Positions 34,671 to 44,484 are shown, numbered from the stretch's first letter. The stretch: 51,560 nt of DNA from Lachnospiraceae bacterium C7 (GCA_900113385.1 FOPE01000020.1:1-51560); one strand, 5' to 3'. The notes: a model not told the origin generated them from the letters alone. Numbers and translations are program-made.

Positions 34671-36068
34671 TTATTGTTTTTTTCTCATTTCTTTATTATA
34701 TTTTTCAGTGGCTTTATCTACCTCTCCATTCCTTAATAACTTTAAGAAAATTTCGGAAATAACTGGATCAAATTGCAATCCTTTATTTTTTTCGATTTCC
34801 TGAATGATAGCTTCTTTGTCTAAGCGTCTTCTATATACTCTATTTGAATTCATAGCATCGTATGAATCTGCCACACATATCATTCTTGCTATTAATGGAA
34901 TTTCATCTCCTGCGATTCCTTCTGGATACCCTCTTCCATCGTATCTTTCATGATGATATAAGGCTCCAAGTTCTACGTCTTTTAAACTCTTAAATCTTTC
35001 TAATATCTGACCTCCACGTACAGTATGTGATTTAATTATTTCGTATTCTTCATCTGTTAATTTACTTGGTTTTCCTAAAATACTGTCAGGTACCCCAATT
35101 TTTCCACAGTCATGTAAAAGAGCAATATAATATATTCTCTCTAATTCTTCCTTATCATATCCCATAGCTTTTGCAATAAGTTTTGTATAAATAGCCACAC
35201 GTGTAGAATGACCATTGGTATAAGGATCTTTTGCATCGATAAAGCCTGTAAAAGTCTCTATAGATTCATTTAAAACTTTAGAATCGTGTTCATGCTGTAC
35301 TTTATATTTTTTTAACTGCATAGATGTTATTATGTAACTAACTAATATAACCATCCACATTAAAAATGCCACAAATGCTATCCAAAAGAAAAGATCGTCT
35401 GGCAATATCCTATGCATTTTATACTGTAAATCTAAAGCAAAGAAATTTAATTTAGATTTCATATCAACATATATAATCATGCCTGGTACTGTAGCTTTAT
35501 AAGCCTCTATTGGCATCTCCATAGCATTCATACTTGAACTTGGATGATATATTATATAGTCACCTGGTTTTAAATGGATAAGCTGTTCTCCATCAACTGT
35601 GAAAGTTTCAAATTTATAATTTTCTTTGTTAAATTCTCGCATATCCGCCACTGTAGCTGTATATTCTTTTTCTTTTACGTTTTGATGTATTTCTACTGAA
35701 CCATTCCATGCTGATGACAAATATGCATCTTTATTAAAAATTAACTTAAACGAGAATTTTTCTACTTTGTCCCTTGTGTTGTTTCTTACCATGAAATCGT
35801 AAGTATATGCTCTGTAATTATTTTCAGTTAACCCTTCATTATTGAAATCAAAAATTTTTCCCCAGGTACTACTTCTAATAGATGTGTTAATATCAACTTT
35901 ATCTTTCTCGTTTTTAGAGTCTAAAACCTCTTCACCTTTTAGGTGATACCTGTGATTTTTGTAATTATACTCATTTGTTCTAAATATACTAAACAAAAAT
36001 ATAATAACTATTATTAGAAATGTTATACCAAATATAAATGTTGCTTTTTTTGTATAATTTTTTTCCAC
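34671..36068 (-). CDS. HD-GYP protein with carbohydrate-binding-like extracellular domain
   Basis: A 465-residue membrane protein: TM1 (about 10-29), an extracytoplasmic domain (31-225), TM2 (about 227-249) and an HD-GYP domain (265-440). Catalytic motifs are complete: GHSTRVAIYTKLI, HDCGK (319), SHTVRGG (348) and HHERYDGRGYP (372-382), so it is probably an active c-di-GMP phosphodiesterase. The outer domain, with YDFMVRNNTRDKVEKFSFKL and SSAWNGSVEI, recalls the beta-sandwich of CBM2-type cellulose-binding modules. It may be a polysaccharide or surface-contact sensor; this is inferred from pattern only. It lies close to glycosyltransferase genes. Confidence 0.82.
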   Translation of the reverse strand: MEKNYTKKATFIFGITFLIIVIIFLFSIFRTNEYNYKNHRYHLKGEEVLDSKNEKDKVDINTSIRSSTWGKIFDFNNEGLTENNYRAYTYDFMVRNNTRDKVEKFSFKLIFNKDAYLSSAWNGSVEIHQNVKEKEYTATVADMREFNKENYKFETFTVDGEQLIHLKPGDYIIYHPSSSMNAMEMPIEAYKATVPGMIIYVDMKSKLNFFALDLQYKMHRILPDDLFFWIAFVAFLMWMVILVSYIITSMQLKKYKVQHEHDSKVLNESIETFTGFIDAKDPYTNGHSTRVAIYTKLIAKAMGYDKEELERIYYIALLHDCGKIGVPDSILGKPSKLTDEEYEIIKSHTVRGGQILERFKSLKDVELGALYHHERYDGRGYPEGIAGDEIPLIARMICVADSYDAMNSNRVYRRRLDKEAIIQEIEKNKGLQFDPVISEIFLKLLRNGEVDKATEKYNKEMRKKQ

Positions 36069-36319
36069 CTTAAATTCCTCTTATTTCTATATAATTTTAC
36101 CAAATGCAATAATTCTATGCCAATAAAATTGCCTAACTACATATACTTATATGCGTTTATCTTAAACATTATAATCTTCAATTTTCACATAATCAATATA
36201 ATTTTTGGCTTTATTTTAATACCTTATACTACTGCTATCGGCCAAATTGTACACGAAATAAATATATTTTCCACATATCCCATGAATTATTCTATTTATC
36301 GTAAATCGTTTAATTTGCG

Positions 36320-37570
36320 TCACTTAAACTTTACTCCATTAGCTACACATACCTTGATGAAATCTGAGAATTCTTTTTCACCATCATCCATTTTTTTACA
36401 GATTTCGTACAATGCACAGATTTCATCTATAGTAATAGTTTTTTCTGTTTCATTTGATTCAATCAGATTACACATATTTTGTATCATTTGCTCGTTACTT
36501 ATATTGCAATTACTGTAATCAAATCTTTTTTGACTCCACATCAGCTCTAATTTTTCTTTATAATAGACTTCTTTGTAGAGTCCCTCTGATGAAAGTGCGT
36601 ATATTTCTTTTCTACCAATTCCGTATTTGTTTTTTAATAATGAAGTAAATTTTTTGTTATCTACATTTGAATAGTAATAATCTATGCACAAATTTTTAAA
36701 ATTCTTATCATCAAATGACTTGAGCACAAAAAATTTTCTACACATTATGTCTTCTAATGAATGGGTTGCATAATCTCTATCAGGAAAAACTTTTTCAAAA
36801 ATTTCAGGAGGCATCTTTGAAATCTGATTATAAATAATATTGATACTCTCTGTTATTGATCTTATAGATTTGGCAGTATCCCCACTAGTACTTAAGCTGT
36901 TTTCAACGACCCCGTATATGGTAAGCGGTTCTTCTATTAAATAAAAATCATTTTTTTGCGAAGCTTTTATCCACATTTCATAGTCCTGAGTTTGTAAATA
37001 TGAAAAATCAAATCCTCCAAGCTCCTCATAGACTTCTCTATCTATCATGCATGATGGTGCACAAAAAAAATTTCTTCCTTGCAACAACACATTACAAATT
37101 TCATGTTTTCTTACTTCTAATTTATTATTAAATATTCTTAAAAATCTATTTATTTTTCGTTCGTCTTTTGCATATCCAATATCAACATATGTAAAACATA
37201 CTTTGCATTCTGGATTATTTTCTAGTGCTTCAACTTGCTTTTTTATTTTATCCGGTTTAAATGCATCATCTGCTCCCATAAAACACACATACTTTCCCGA
37301 ATAATGTTTTGCCATTTCATCAACTATTTCAAAACAAGTATTGTGCTCAGATAAAAAAAGATGAATTCTACTGTCTTTTCCATACTCTTCATATACCTTT
37401 TTTATTACTTCTCTTGAATTATCTGTTGAACCATCATCTGATATAAAAAGTTCAAAATTTTGATATGTTCCATTCATTACACTTTCGATAGCATTTCTTA
37501 CATATGGCTCATGATTATAACATGTAATTACCGCTGTCACTAATGGTTCATTATTATTTTCATTTTTCAT
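36320..37570 (-). CDS. GT2 family glycosyltransferase
   Basis: A 416-residue protein with a GT-A domain at the N-terminus: VTAVITCYNHEPYVRNAIESVMNGTYQNFELFISDDGSTDNS (nucleotide-binding and DDGS motifs), CFMGADDAFKPDKI (the DXD-like metal site) and the acceptor-side TQDYEMWIKAS. The last 180 residues are not assigned. It probably adds a sugar to a cell-surface polysaccharide or glycoprotein. A second GT2 protein of similar build is encoded at 45740-47383. Confidence 0.87.
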   Translation of the reverse strand: MKNENNNEPLVTAVITCYNHEPYVRNAIESVMNGTYQNFELFISDDGSTDNSREVIKKVYEEYGKDSRIHLFLSEHNTCFEIVDEMAKHYSGKYVCFMGADDAFKPDKIKKQVEALENNPECKVCFTYVDIGYAKDERKINRFLRIFNNKLEVRKHEICNVLLQGRNFFCAPSCMIDREVYEELGGFDFSYLQTQDYEMWIKASQKNDFYLIEEPLTIYGVVENSLSTSGDTAKSIRSITESINIIYNQISKMPPEIFEKVFPDRDYATHSLEDIMCRKFFVLKSFDDKNFKNLCIDYYYSNVDNKKFTSLLKNKYGIGRKEIYALSSEGLYKEVYYKEKLELMWSQKRFDYSNCNISNEQMIQNMCNLIESNETEKTITIDEICALYEICKKMDDGEKEFSDFIKVCVANGVKFK

Positions 37571-37692
37571 TTTAGTTCCCCTTATATTTTTACCGTATAA
37601 TATTTTTTAACTTTATTTTTCATTAATATTAATGTGATTTTATAGTTTTTTCTTTTCGCTTATATATACATGATTTTATAATTTCTACCTTA

Positions 37693-38793
37693 TTAGTTTT
37701 TCCAATTATTTATCTTATCAATTACATAATCTATTTCATCATCTGTCATCCCATAATACATTGGCAAACTTAACTCCGTGCTACTTATCTCCTCTGCTAA
37801 AGGTAATTTGCCTTTTTTGATTTCTAAATCTTCGTAGCATTTTTGCATATGTATTGGGATTGGATAATGTTTATTTGTAGTTATACCATTTTCTCTTAAA
37901 TATTTTTCTAAACTGTCTCTATCTTTGGTGCGAATTGCATAAATATGCCAAACATGTACTCTATCTTTTACTTTTTCAGGCAATATAATTTTTTCATTGA
38001 CTATTTCTGAAGAATAACGCGCTGCTATTCTTATTCTCTCATTATTCATCCTGTCAAGATGTTTTAATTTTTCCGTCAAAAAAGCTGCTTGTAATTCATC
38101 TAGTCTACTATTGTTTCCTTTATAAATATGATGGTACTTATAATCTGAGCCATAGTTTCCTAACGCTCTAACCTTATTTGCTATATCTAAATTGTTAGTA
38201 ATTATAGCTCCACCATCTCCTAATGCTCCTAGATTTTTCCCTGGATAAAAACTAAAAGCTCCTGCATCTCCAAATGTTCCAACCTTTTTTCCTTTATATG
38301 TTGCACCATGTGCTTGGGCGCAGTCTTCTACCACATATAATTTGTGTTTTTTGGCAATATCCATAATCTGGTCCATTTCACATGGCTGACCATATAAATG
38401 TACTGGTACAATTGCTTTTGTTTTGTCTGTTATTGCATTTTCAATTTTTTCAGGATCTATATTGTAAGTTTGTATGTCTGGTTCCACTAAAACTGGAGTT
38501 GCTCCAATATATGTAACTGCTAAAACAGTTGCTATATATGTATTAGAAGGTACAATTATTTCATCCCCTTCACCTAAACCTAATGCTTTTAAAGATAACA
38601 TTATTGCATCTAAGCCATTTCCAACTCCCACACAATATTTTGCGCCACAGTATTTTGCGTAATTTTCTTCAAATTTTTTATCTTCTTCTCCAGCTATGTA
38701 CCAACTGCGCTTTATTACTCTTTCAAATGCAGATTTTAAATCTTCTTTTAACTCATTTTCCATTGGTACAAATGACACAAATGGTATATTCAC
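37693..38793 (-). CDS. sugar nucleotide aminotransferase (DegT/DnrJ/EryC1/StrS; FdtB/QdtB type)
   Basis: A 366-residue PLP enzyme of the sugar aminotransferase family. The PLP Lys186 lies in [17 protein letters not shown], with [18 protein letters not shown] and [13 protein letters not shown] also typical. Next to a 3,4-ketoisomerase it would aminate a dTDP-3-keto-6-deoxyhexose to a dTDP-3-amino sugar (Fuc3N or Qui3N). Its GTG start at 38793 overlaps the preceding stop codon (GTGA), with GGGGGAG upstream. The sugar's stereochemistry cannot be told by eye. Confidence 0.87.
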   Translation of the reverse strand: MNIPFVSFVPMENELKEDLKSAFERVIKRSWYIAGEEDKKFEENYAKYCGAKYCVGVGNGLDAIMLSLKALGLGEGDEIIVPSNTYIATVLAVTYIGATPVLVEPDIQTYNIDPEKIENAITDKTKAIVPVHLYGQPCEMDQIMDIAKKHKLYVVEDCAQAHGATYKGKKVGTFGDAGAFSFYPGKNLGALGDGGAIITNNLDIANKVRALGNYGSDYKYHHIYKGNNSRLDELQAAFLTEKLKHLDRMNNERIRIAARYSSEIVNEKIILPEKVKDRVHVWHIYAIRTKDRDSLEKYLRENGITTNKHYPIPIHMQKCYEDLEIKKGKLPLAEEISSTELSLPMYYGMTDDEIDYVIDKINNWKN

Positions 38794-39194
38794 TTTTTCT
38801 CCCCCACATATTTTAAAAATTCATCATAATCTCTTATATAGTCTTCTTCATTATAAATTTCTGATGCTAAAACCATTAATACTGCATCATCTGAAAAATC
38901 ATACATCTCTCGCCAGTAATTATTGGGAACATATAACCCTTCATATGGTGTTTCCATATATATAATTTTCTTCTCTTTTCCATTATCCAATAATACTTTA
39001 CAACTTCCGTGTACACAAATCATTATCTGCTTCAAGGATTTATGGGCATGAAATCCTCTTCGAACTCCTTCAGCAGTTTTATACATGTAGTAAACCCTTT
39101 TTATTTTGAATGGTATATCATTTTTTTCTTCCAAAGAAACAAGTTCTCCTCTAGAATCTCCATGTTGCTGAAACTGATATTTAACTATTTTCAT
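38790..39194 (-). CDS. dTDP-4-oxo-6-deoxyglucose 3,4-ketoisomerase (FdtA/QdtA type)
   Basis: A 134-residue cupin of the WxcM-like family: [25 protein letters not shown], then [31 protein letters not shown] with the catalytic His pair, and the Tyr-rich [15 protein letters not shown]. It moves the keto group of dTDP-4-keto-6-deoxyglucose from C4 to C3. It is followed with a four-base overlap by the matching aminotransferase. No RmlA, RmlB or acetyltransferase was seen in the window, so the precursor must come from elsewhere. Confidence 0.88.
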   Translation of the reverse strand: MKIVKYQFQQHGDSRGELVSLEEKNDIPFKIKRVYYMYKTAEGVRRGFHAHKSLKQIMICVHGSCKVLLDNGKEKKIIYMETPYEGLYVPNNYWREMYDFSDDAVLMVLASEIYNEEDYIRDYDEFLKYVGEKK

Positions 39195-39327
39195 ATTCTA
39201 ATTTAAATGATGCATTCTCAATCAAATACACCACATCCCCCTTTCTTTTAATCTTAAACTTTTGCCATCGCACTAATAATCTAATCCTCACCTATATGTC
39301 CTTTATCGGCTACTTTTGTTTTTATCA

Positions 39328-39425
39328 TAATTTGATTGTTGGGTTGGCTGTTGGGGTGATGGGTTGGCTACTGGGGGGCTGCTTTGATGATGGGGATTAC
39401 GGCGATTTTAATGTTTTGGGGATTT
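39328..39425 (+). other. G-rich plus-strand tract in a gene-free stretch
   Basis: Within the roughly 400-base stretch 39195-39602 without a supported gene, the plus strand carries runs GGG, GGGG, GGG, GGGGGG, GGGG and GGGG between about 39338 and 39421. This is exceptional in an AT-rich genome. Four runs with loops of about 9, 4 and 9 bases could form a G-quadruplex. Six-frame readings are interrupted by stops or lack a ribosome binding site. Confidence 0.6.
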
Positions 39426-39473
39426 TCTCTGTATTTTTATCATTTTTTCGATATAATCTAACCAGCCAAAACA

Positions 39474-39515
39474 AAAGCGCCTATCTCATGATAAACCATC
39501 ACGAGCTGGCGCCTA
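39474..39515 (-). terminator. terminator after the DUF6020-type gene
   Basis: GCGCCTATCTCATGAT (about 39478-39493) pairs with ATCACGAGCTGGCGC (about 39499-39513) with a few mismatches. On the minus strand it is followed by TTTTGTTTT. It ends the transcript from 41423. Confidence 0.75.
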
Positions 39516-39602
39516 TTTTATCTTTTATTATCTTGTGTTTTACTGTCTTGTATTTTGCGTCTTATGTGTTATTATCTTATTTTACTATTGTATTATCTTA
39601 TT

Positions 39603-39773
39603 TTATATTTCATTCTCTGAAAAAATGCAAATAAATGACTCAAAAAGCTTAATAATTAACTCAATATCAAGCTGTTCATTTTCTCTCTTAAGCCTATAAT
39701 CTGAAGTGTATCCAACCGCAAATACATCCTCAACATCAACTATAGTTTTCTCAAAGGATATTCCTTGCCACAT
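39603..39773 (-). CDS. short ORF overlapping the end of the DUF6020-type gene
   Basis: A 56-residue frame from ATG 39773 to TAA 39603, MWQGISFEKTIVDVEDVFAVGYTSDY..., ending in CIFSENEI. It overlaps the last 23 bases of the preceding gene in another frame and runs toward the terminator at 39474. The codon usage looks like real protein, with no known family. No strong ribosome binding site is seen, so translation would rely on coupling, or it is the remnant of a longer gene. Confidence 0.45.
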   Translation of the reverse strand: MWQGISFEKTIVDVEDVFAVGYTSDYRLKRENEQLDIELIIKLFESFICIFSENEI

Positions 39774-41423
39774 CTCTGTCGCTATTAATTGGTGCTATCA
39801 TTATTGCAATACATTCTGGAATCATCAGAACTAAAGGAAATACATAACGCAAACTATATGCCAATGGGGTTGCTATTATCATTGTAATCCAAATTCCCAT
39901 GGCAGGTATAAGGGGCATGAAAACTCCGCCCTTTCGACGCCTATAACTGATTACTATTGTGCCTAAAACAATCCAAGCAAACAGCGCACTACTAAATAAA
40001 TGCTTTATAGAGTATAACTCTTTTAGGGAAACCCCAAGTTTTTCATTTATTAAGTCAAAATTCTTGTACTCCGTGATTCCAAACATGGTATTATTTACAT
40101 ATGCATCGTAGGTTTGTCTTGATATGTCCCAAAAGCCTTCATTTGCCAGTGCCATTCCTTTAATAGCCTTTACTGGATTTTTGACAACTATTTTGAGATA
40201 TGTTCTCAAAAACAACCTATTGTGGTCATTTAAATAATTTTTATCAAATGCCGGATTCCACTTTATTTTGTCTACAATAAGGGGACAATAGGATTTATGG
40301 ATTTCATCAAAGGGCATAATATTATTAATAACTTCTTTCTCAGATTTTGAAACGTTTCCGTCATTTTCTATAATATAACAAATCTGCTGAATAGGAATCC
40401 CATAACTTTCTACTTTATCATCTGAATTATAGCCTAAATAATTATATACAGGCCCTCTAATTATTGAAAAAGCCATTACTAGCACTATCGAAATAACTAG
40501 ACTGTATCTAAAAAGTTTCTTATCCTTTTTTATTATAAAATAGCATAATAGTGCAAACGTAAATAAAAAGAATGCATATATACCATTATTTCTTGAAAAC
40601 GAAATCAAATATGCTAAAACAGAATATATGATAATAACTTTAGCATCCATGAGTTTTTTTTCAGAATTATTATCCCAAAAAATATTGAACAATAATACTG
40701 AAAAGCAAAAAAAGACTGCTGAAAATGGAGTATCTTTCCATATTGACGCCACATATAAATGGATCAAATTAAATGCTCCATAATATAGAGTTGAAATTAA
40801 AATTATAAATTTCGAAAAACCTTTTCTATACAAACTATATAAAAAATAACTAACAGCTAATGCCATCAAAATTGTTTGAAATATTGTACATGAAAAAAAG
40901 ATTTGATATTCATTGAATTTTAAGGCTCCTCCGATTGCGTATAACACCTGCCATACTCTTGTATATAGCACTGGATTGTGATTATCTATTGGAGTTGCTC
41001 CTTTTGCCATTGCGATTGTATTTGTAGTATCTGAAAAAATACCACCAGGATAAAATGTCAACAAACATGGCAACCATACTAAAAATAAGCCGACAAAAAA
41101 TGCAAAAAACACTTTAATATTTTTTCTCTAGCTTCATATATGTTATTACTCTGACTTTTATCTATTACCTTTTCGAGAACAATCATGCCAAAATAAGTCA
41201 ACACATAAAAAACTATAAATTTTACTAAATCAATGATATTAAAATCCAAAAACACTGCTTGTGTGTTGTTAGAACCGATACCATTTGTAATTTCGATTTT
41301 GCCTACAAAGACTAACATTATTGCAAAAAAACATGCAAAAATTTTTAGCAAAATATCACCTATAATATCATTTTTGTTTAGCCATGATATTTTGCTTGGT
41401 TTAATACTTTTCACTTTTAACAT
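39751..41423 (-). pseudogene. DUF6020-type polytopic membrane protein, frameshifted
   Basis: Two frames together make one membrane protein of about 555 residues. Frame one (41423-41079) encodes about four hydrophobic segments and ends ...EAREKILKCF before running out of frame. Frame two (41112-39751) continues with FFAFFVGLFLVWLPCLLTFYPGGIFSD, then NHNPVLYT and about nine further hydrophobic segments. The pattern GGIFSDTTNTI...DNHNPVLY is that of DUF6020-family proteins, thought to be GT-C-like membrane glycosyltransferases. The two frames meet at T TTT TTG (about 41104-41110). One extra T restores the frame, and a -1 ribosomal slip would too. It may be a pseudogene, a phase-variable gene or a recoded gene. 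Confidence 0.75.
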
Positions 41424-41444
41424 CTTACCTAACCTCTACTAATT

Positions 41445-41529
41445 ATTATAATTTACCTTTTTATTATAATTTACATTTCTCATTATAATTTACCTTTTAT
41501 TATAATTTACATTTTTCATTATAATTCAC
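41445..41529 (-). repeat. array of five TATAAT-containing repeats upstream of the DUF6020-type gene
   Basis: On the minus strand GTAAATTATAAT occurs identically at 41445-41456, 41463-41474, 41482-41493 and 41499-41510, and as GTGAATTATAAT at 41518-41529. The period is 17-19 bases. Each copy contains a perfect -10 hexamer. The nearest lies about 22 bases before the ATG at 41423. Confidence 0.85.
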
Positions 41530-41662
41530 TTTTTTATTATATCATATAATTTTATTGCGAAGAAATTAGATTTAAGCTCGATGTATTGTATGAATCATAT
41601 ATATGATATTTTCCTAAGATTGGTGAAATAAGAACATAAACACTATCAGTTTTAATTTTTTC

Positions 41663-42322
41663 TTATCGTTTCCGTCTTATAGATACAATTACCCCAAAAA
41701 TTATTACCGTTCCAACTATTGCTACTACAGAATTAATTCTAATTTGATTATACTCATACTTGCTTAACTCGTTCACAACATTATAGATTTCATTCTTTGT
41801 AGCAGACATATTTTCATATATTTCATCTGGGGTGCGATTACATTTTTTATAAAAGTACTGTTTATCGCAATCTTCATAACCTTCCTCGCCTTTTTTATAA
41901 ATATAATCAAATGGCTTTTCTTTAAATTTATCTAATTCAAATAAAGAGCAGTTTACATAAATATCATCTACAATATGATAATTTATGTCCGCATATTTCG
42001 GTGACGACTCGTTGTTATAGCAAGTTATTTTGTAACTATCTTTTTCAAAGCCATAATAAAATTTCGGAGTAATTGGATCATCAACATATTTGGTATATCC
42101 TACTTTCGTATCCGTCCACAAATCACTCTTAGGAAGTAGATACCAAAATTGCTCCTGCACATCACTCTCTTTAGTTGAATACATCTCTCTTTTTATCGTC
42201 CATATCGGTTTATTTCCACCTGGTGCATCGATTGCAAATACAAACTTATATATCATAAATACTGCAAAAAGCAAAAGTATTATTGACAGTATATTTGACT
42301 TTTTTTTTCTATAAATTTCCAT
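41663..42322 (-). CDS. membrane-anchored protein with two terminal membrane segments
   Basis: A 219-residue protein with TM segments at about residues 10-30 and 193-213 and a soluble, probably extracytoplasmic, part between them. That part has four Cys (one each in ITCYNNES, YVNCSLF, YEDCDKQ and YKKCNRT) that could form disulfides, and many Tyr/Lys/Asp. No family is recognised. A short basic C-terminus (SIRRKR) follows TM2. It is preceded by a short spacer and probably has its own promoter. Confidence 0.65.
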   Translation of the reverse strand: MEIYRKKKSNILSIILLLFAVFMIYKFVFAIDAPGGNKPIWTIKREMYSTKESDVQEQFWYLLPKSDLWTDTKVGYTKYVDDPITPKFYYGFEKDSYKITCYNNESSPKYADINYHIVDDIYVNCSLFELDKFKEKPFDYIYKKGEEGYEDCDKQYFYKKCNRTPDEIYENMSATKNEIYNVVNELSKYEYNQIRINSVVAIVGTVIIFGVIVSIRRKR

Positions 42323-42442
42323 GTTTACCTCCTAAATGTTTTAATAAATAATATTATAATAACATCCCCTCTATATTTTCAATATAATTTAGTTTTTGGA
42401 ACATTTTTCTATGTGTTCAACGTATTGCTTCCTAAAATAATT

Positions 42443-42490
42443 TAAAAAGCAACTATCGCACTTTTTTATTAGCACGACAGTTGCTTTTTT
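42443..42490. terminator. terminator after the chemoreceptor gene
   Basis: AAAAAGCAACT and AGTTGCTTTTTT form an 11-bp stem with A-run and T-run on the two sides, so it can act on both strands. It lies after the minus-strand chemoreceptor stop (42572). Confidence 0.8.
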
Positions 42491-42535
42491 TTATATTATT
42501 TATTTTTATATTATTTATTTTTATATTACTTGATT
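42491..42535. repeat. 15-bp tandem repeat between chemoreceptor and terminator
   Basis: TTATATTATTTATTT at 42491-42505 and 42506-42520, with a third diverged copy at 42521-42535. It would lie in the 3' untranslated part of the chemoreceptor transcript. Confidence 0.8.
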
Positions 42536-42571
42536 TAGTATTACTTACTTATTTTTATTCTATCTGTGTAT

Positions 42572-44281
42572 TTAGAAGTTGAAATTTGAAATCAAACTCT
42601 GCTGTTCCTGTGCAAGTTCTGCTAGTGTTTCAGAAGCCATTGCAATTTCATGTGATGTTGCTGACTGTTCTTCCGTTGCAGCACTAACTGTACTCATGTT
42701 TTCTGAAATCTCATCACTATGTTTATTAATTGCCTGTACGCCTGTTGCTATAAGAGTAGCCTCACCAACAAGTGTAGAAACAGAATCAGATACTGTAGTC
42801 ATTTCAGTGGAAACTTCCTCTACCATGTCATTAATCTCGTCAAATACACATCTTAGTTCTTCAATTGATTTAGTTCCTTCAAGTACTGCTTCTTTTCCTA
42901 ACTTCATAGAACTAACAGCTTTTTGCGTGTCGTTTTGAATTCCTTTAATAAGGGTTGCAATTTTTTCTGCTGAAAGCTGTGATTCATTTGCAAGTTTACC
43001 TACTTCTTCTGCAACTACTACAAATCCTTTTCCATGTTCGCCAGCTCTAGCGGCTTCAATTGATGCATTAAGAGCAAGAAGATTTGTCTGGTTAGCTATA
43101 TTAGCAATTGCGTCAACTATTTCACCAATTTCCTGTGATCTGACACCCAGCTGATTTACAATGTCTGATGACTCATTAACAAGTGTTTCGGCATTTTTAA
43201 TAGTGTCAACTGAAACACCAACTGACTTCTTACCATCTATAGAACGAACTGCTGCATCTTTTGTCTTCTTAGCCACCTTAGATGACTGAACTTTTACATT
43301 ATCAACGGCTGCATTAACTTTATCAAGAGACTGGTTGCTTTCCTCAACTACCATAAGCTGACCGCCTATAAGCTTCACAACAACTTGTGCTGACTCGGCT
43401 ACCTGTAAAGATGAACTATCTGAATGATCTGCACTTGCTGAAAGCTCCTCCGAAGAAGCCGCCATCAAAGTTGTAGACTCGCTTACTTTTCTCAACAATT
43501 CAGCTAGCTGAACTTTCATATCATGCAAAGAACGAGCCATGATACCAAATTCATCCTTTCTGGCAAACTTTCTATCGCTAAGACGAAAATCTCCATTTTT
43601 CATTTTGTCTATTTCTGTAATAAAAACTTTAACAATTTGTTTTATATCAATTATTATAAGAATACTTAAAATTCCAAGAATCAATAAGCAAATCGCTGTA
43701 AGTACTATAGTTGTTTTCATCTGTAACTCACTTCGTTCACTGGATTCTTTTTTAAGTACAGCTGCATTATCTTCTGCAAGTTGTCCTAATTTTTCTAGCA
43801 TTCCATAAAGTTCCTTCACTTCATTATTTTCTAAATCGTTATAGCATTCCCACGCTTCGTCTAGTTTACCCTCATCTACAAGTTTATTTATTTTCTCAAT
43901 TCCTTCTTTAAATTTTTTATACGCTGTTTCTGTATCTGGAACATGTACTTTTACGTTAGCAGTCATGTTAGCAAGTACTAGATAGTCAGACCATATTTTT
44001 TCGTATGATTTAATAGAATCCTCAAGATCTTGTTTTACTTGTTCATCTGATGAAAACGAAATACGTTTTACCGTGCAAATCTGCATCATTCTCATTTCAT
44101 TGTTCTCTTTTGCAATGTACTGGGCCGCCTTCATTTTTCGATTATACATATTGTCCATGTCGGCATCAGATTTTTTTATGGAATATACCCCCGATATTCC
44201 AAGTGTCATCATTCCAATGGCACCGATTAGCACCAGTATCAACAACTTAGCACTAAGTTTCATATTTCCAATAAGTTTCAT
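42572..44281 (-). CDS. methyl-accepting chemotaxis protein
   Basis: A 569-residue transmembrane chemoreceptor. TM1 (about 10-31), a four-helix periplasmic-side sensor domain (about 32-188, 4HB_MCP type), TM2 (about 190-211), HAMP (212-265) and the cytoplasmic signalling helices to the end. The signature hairpin [40 protein letters not shown] is intact. It signals through CheA/CheW to flagella. No che gene lies nearby, so it is an orphan receptor. No pentapeptide tether is seen at the C-terminus. Confidence 0.94.
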   Translation of the reverse strand: MKLIGNMKLSAKLLILVLIGAIGMMTLGISGVYSIKKSDADMDNMYNRKMKAAQYIAKENNEMRMMQICTVKRISFSSDEQVKQDLEDSIKSYEKIWSDYLVLANMTANVKVHVPDTETAYKKFKEGIEKINKLVDEGKLDEAWECYNDLENNEVKELYGMLEKLGQLAEDNAAVLKKESSERSELQMKTTIVLTAICLLILGILSILIIIDIKQIVKVFITEIDKMKNGDFRLSDRKFARKDEFGIMARSLHDMKVQLAELLRKVSESTTLMAASSEELSASADHSDSSSLQVAESAQVVVKLIGGQLMVVEESNQSLDKVNAAVDNVKVQSSKVAKKTKDAAVRSIDGKKSVGVSVDTIKNAETLVNESSDIVNQLGVRSQEIGEIVDAIANIANQTNLLALNASIEAARAGEHGKGFVVVAEEVGKLANESQLSAEKIATLIKGIQNDTQKAVSSMKLGKEAVLEGTKSIEELRCVFDEINDMVEEVSTEMTTVSDSVSTLVGEATLIATGVQAINKHSDEISENMSTVSAATEEQSATSHEIAMASETLAELAQEQQSLISNFNF

Positions 44282-44434
44282 GTGCGTGTTACTCCTTTCA
44301 TAATTACTTCTTTAATTGCACATTTTGGAAGATGTTTTTGGGCTTTATTTTTTAAAATTGTGCACAATTTGTTTGGTTATACTTTTTTGAGGTAATAGGT
44401 TTAAATAGATGTATCTTATAATAACTTACTATAT

Positions 44435-44461
44435 ATATCGGGATGTTTTTTTATAAATCAA
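44435..44461 (-). promoter_or_regulatory. possible sigma-D (flagellar) promoter of the chemoreceptor
   Basis: On the minus strand CCCGATAT (44442-44435) matches the sigma-28 -10 consensus GCCGATAT at seven of eight positions. TTGA lies 15 bases upstream in place of the TAAA consensus, a weak match. It is about 155 bases before the start codon. The gene type makes this class of promoter likely. The rest of 44282-44601 holds only the terminator at 44493 and no gene. Confidence 0.4.
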
Positions 44462-44484
44462 TTAAAAAAGAAGAAAGATTTGGT

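Noticed and set aside
36117-36518. Plus-strand 133-codon hydrophobic frame
   Set aside because: More than half is the reverse of the GT2 gene's end, there is no ribosome binding site, and the rest is AT-rich spacer.
39296-39634. Plus-strand 112-codon frame rich in Gly, Leu and Phe
   Set aside because: It runs through the G-rich tract and a terminator hairpin and over the reverse of another short ORF; composition follows base bias.
41442-41545. CRISPR-like array in the AT repeats
   Set aside because: Units are 12 bp with 5-7 bp between, low in complexity and without spacers or cas genes.
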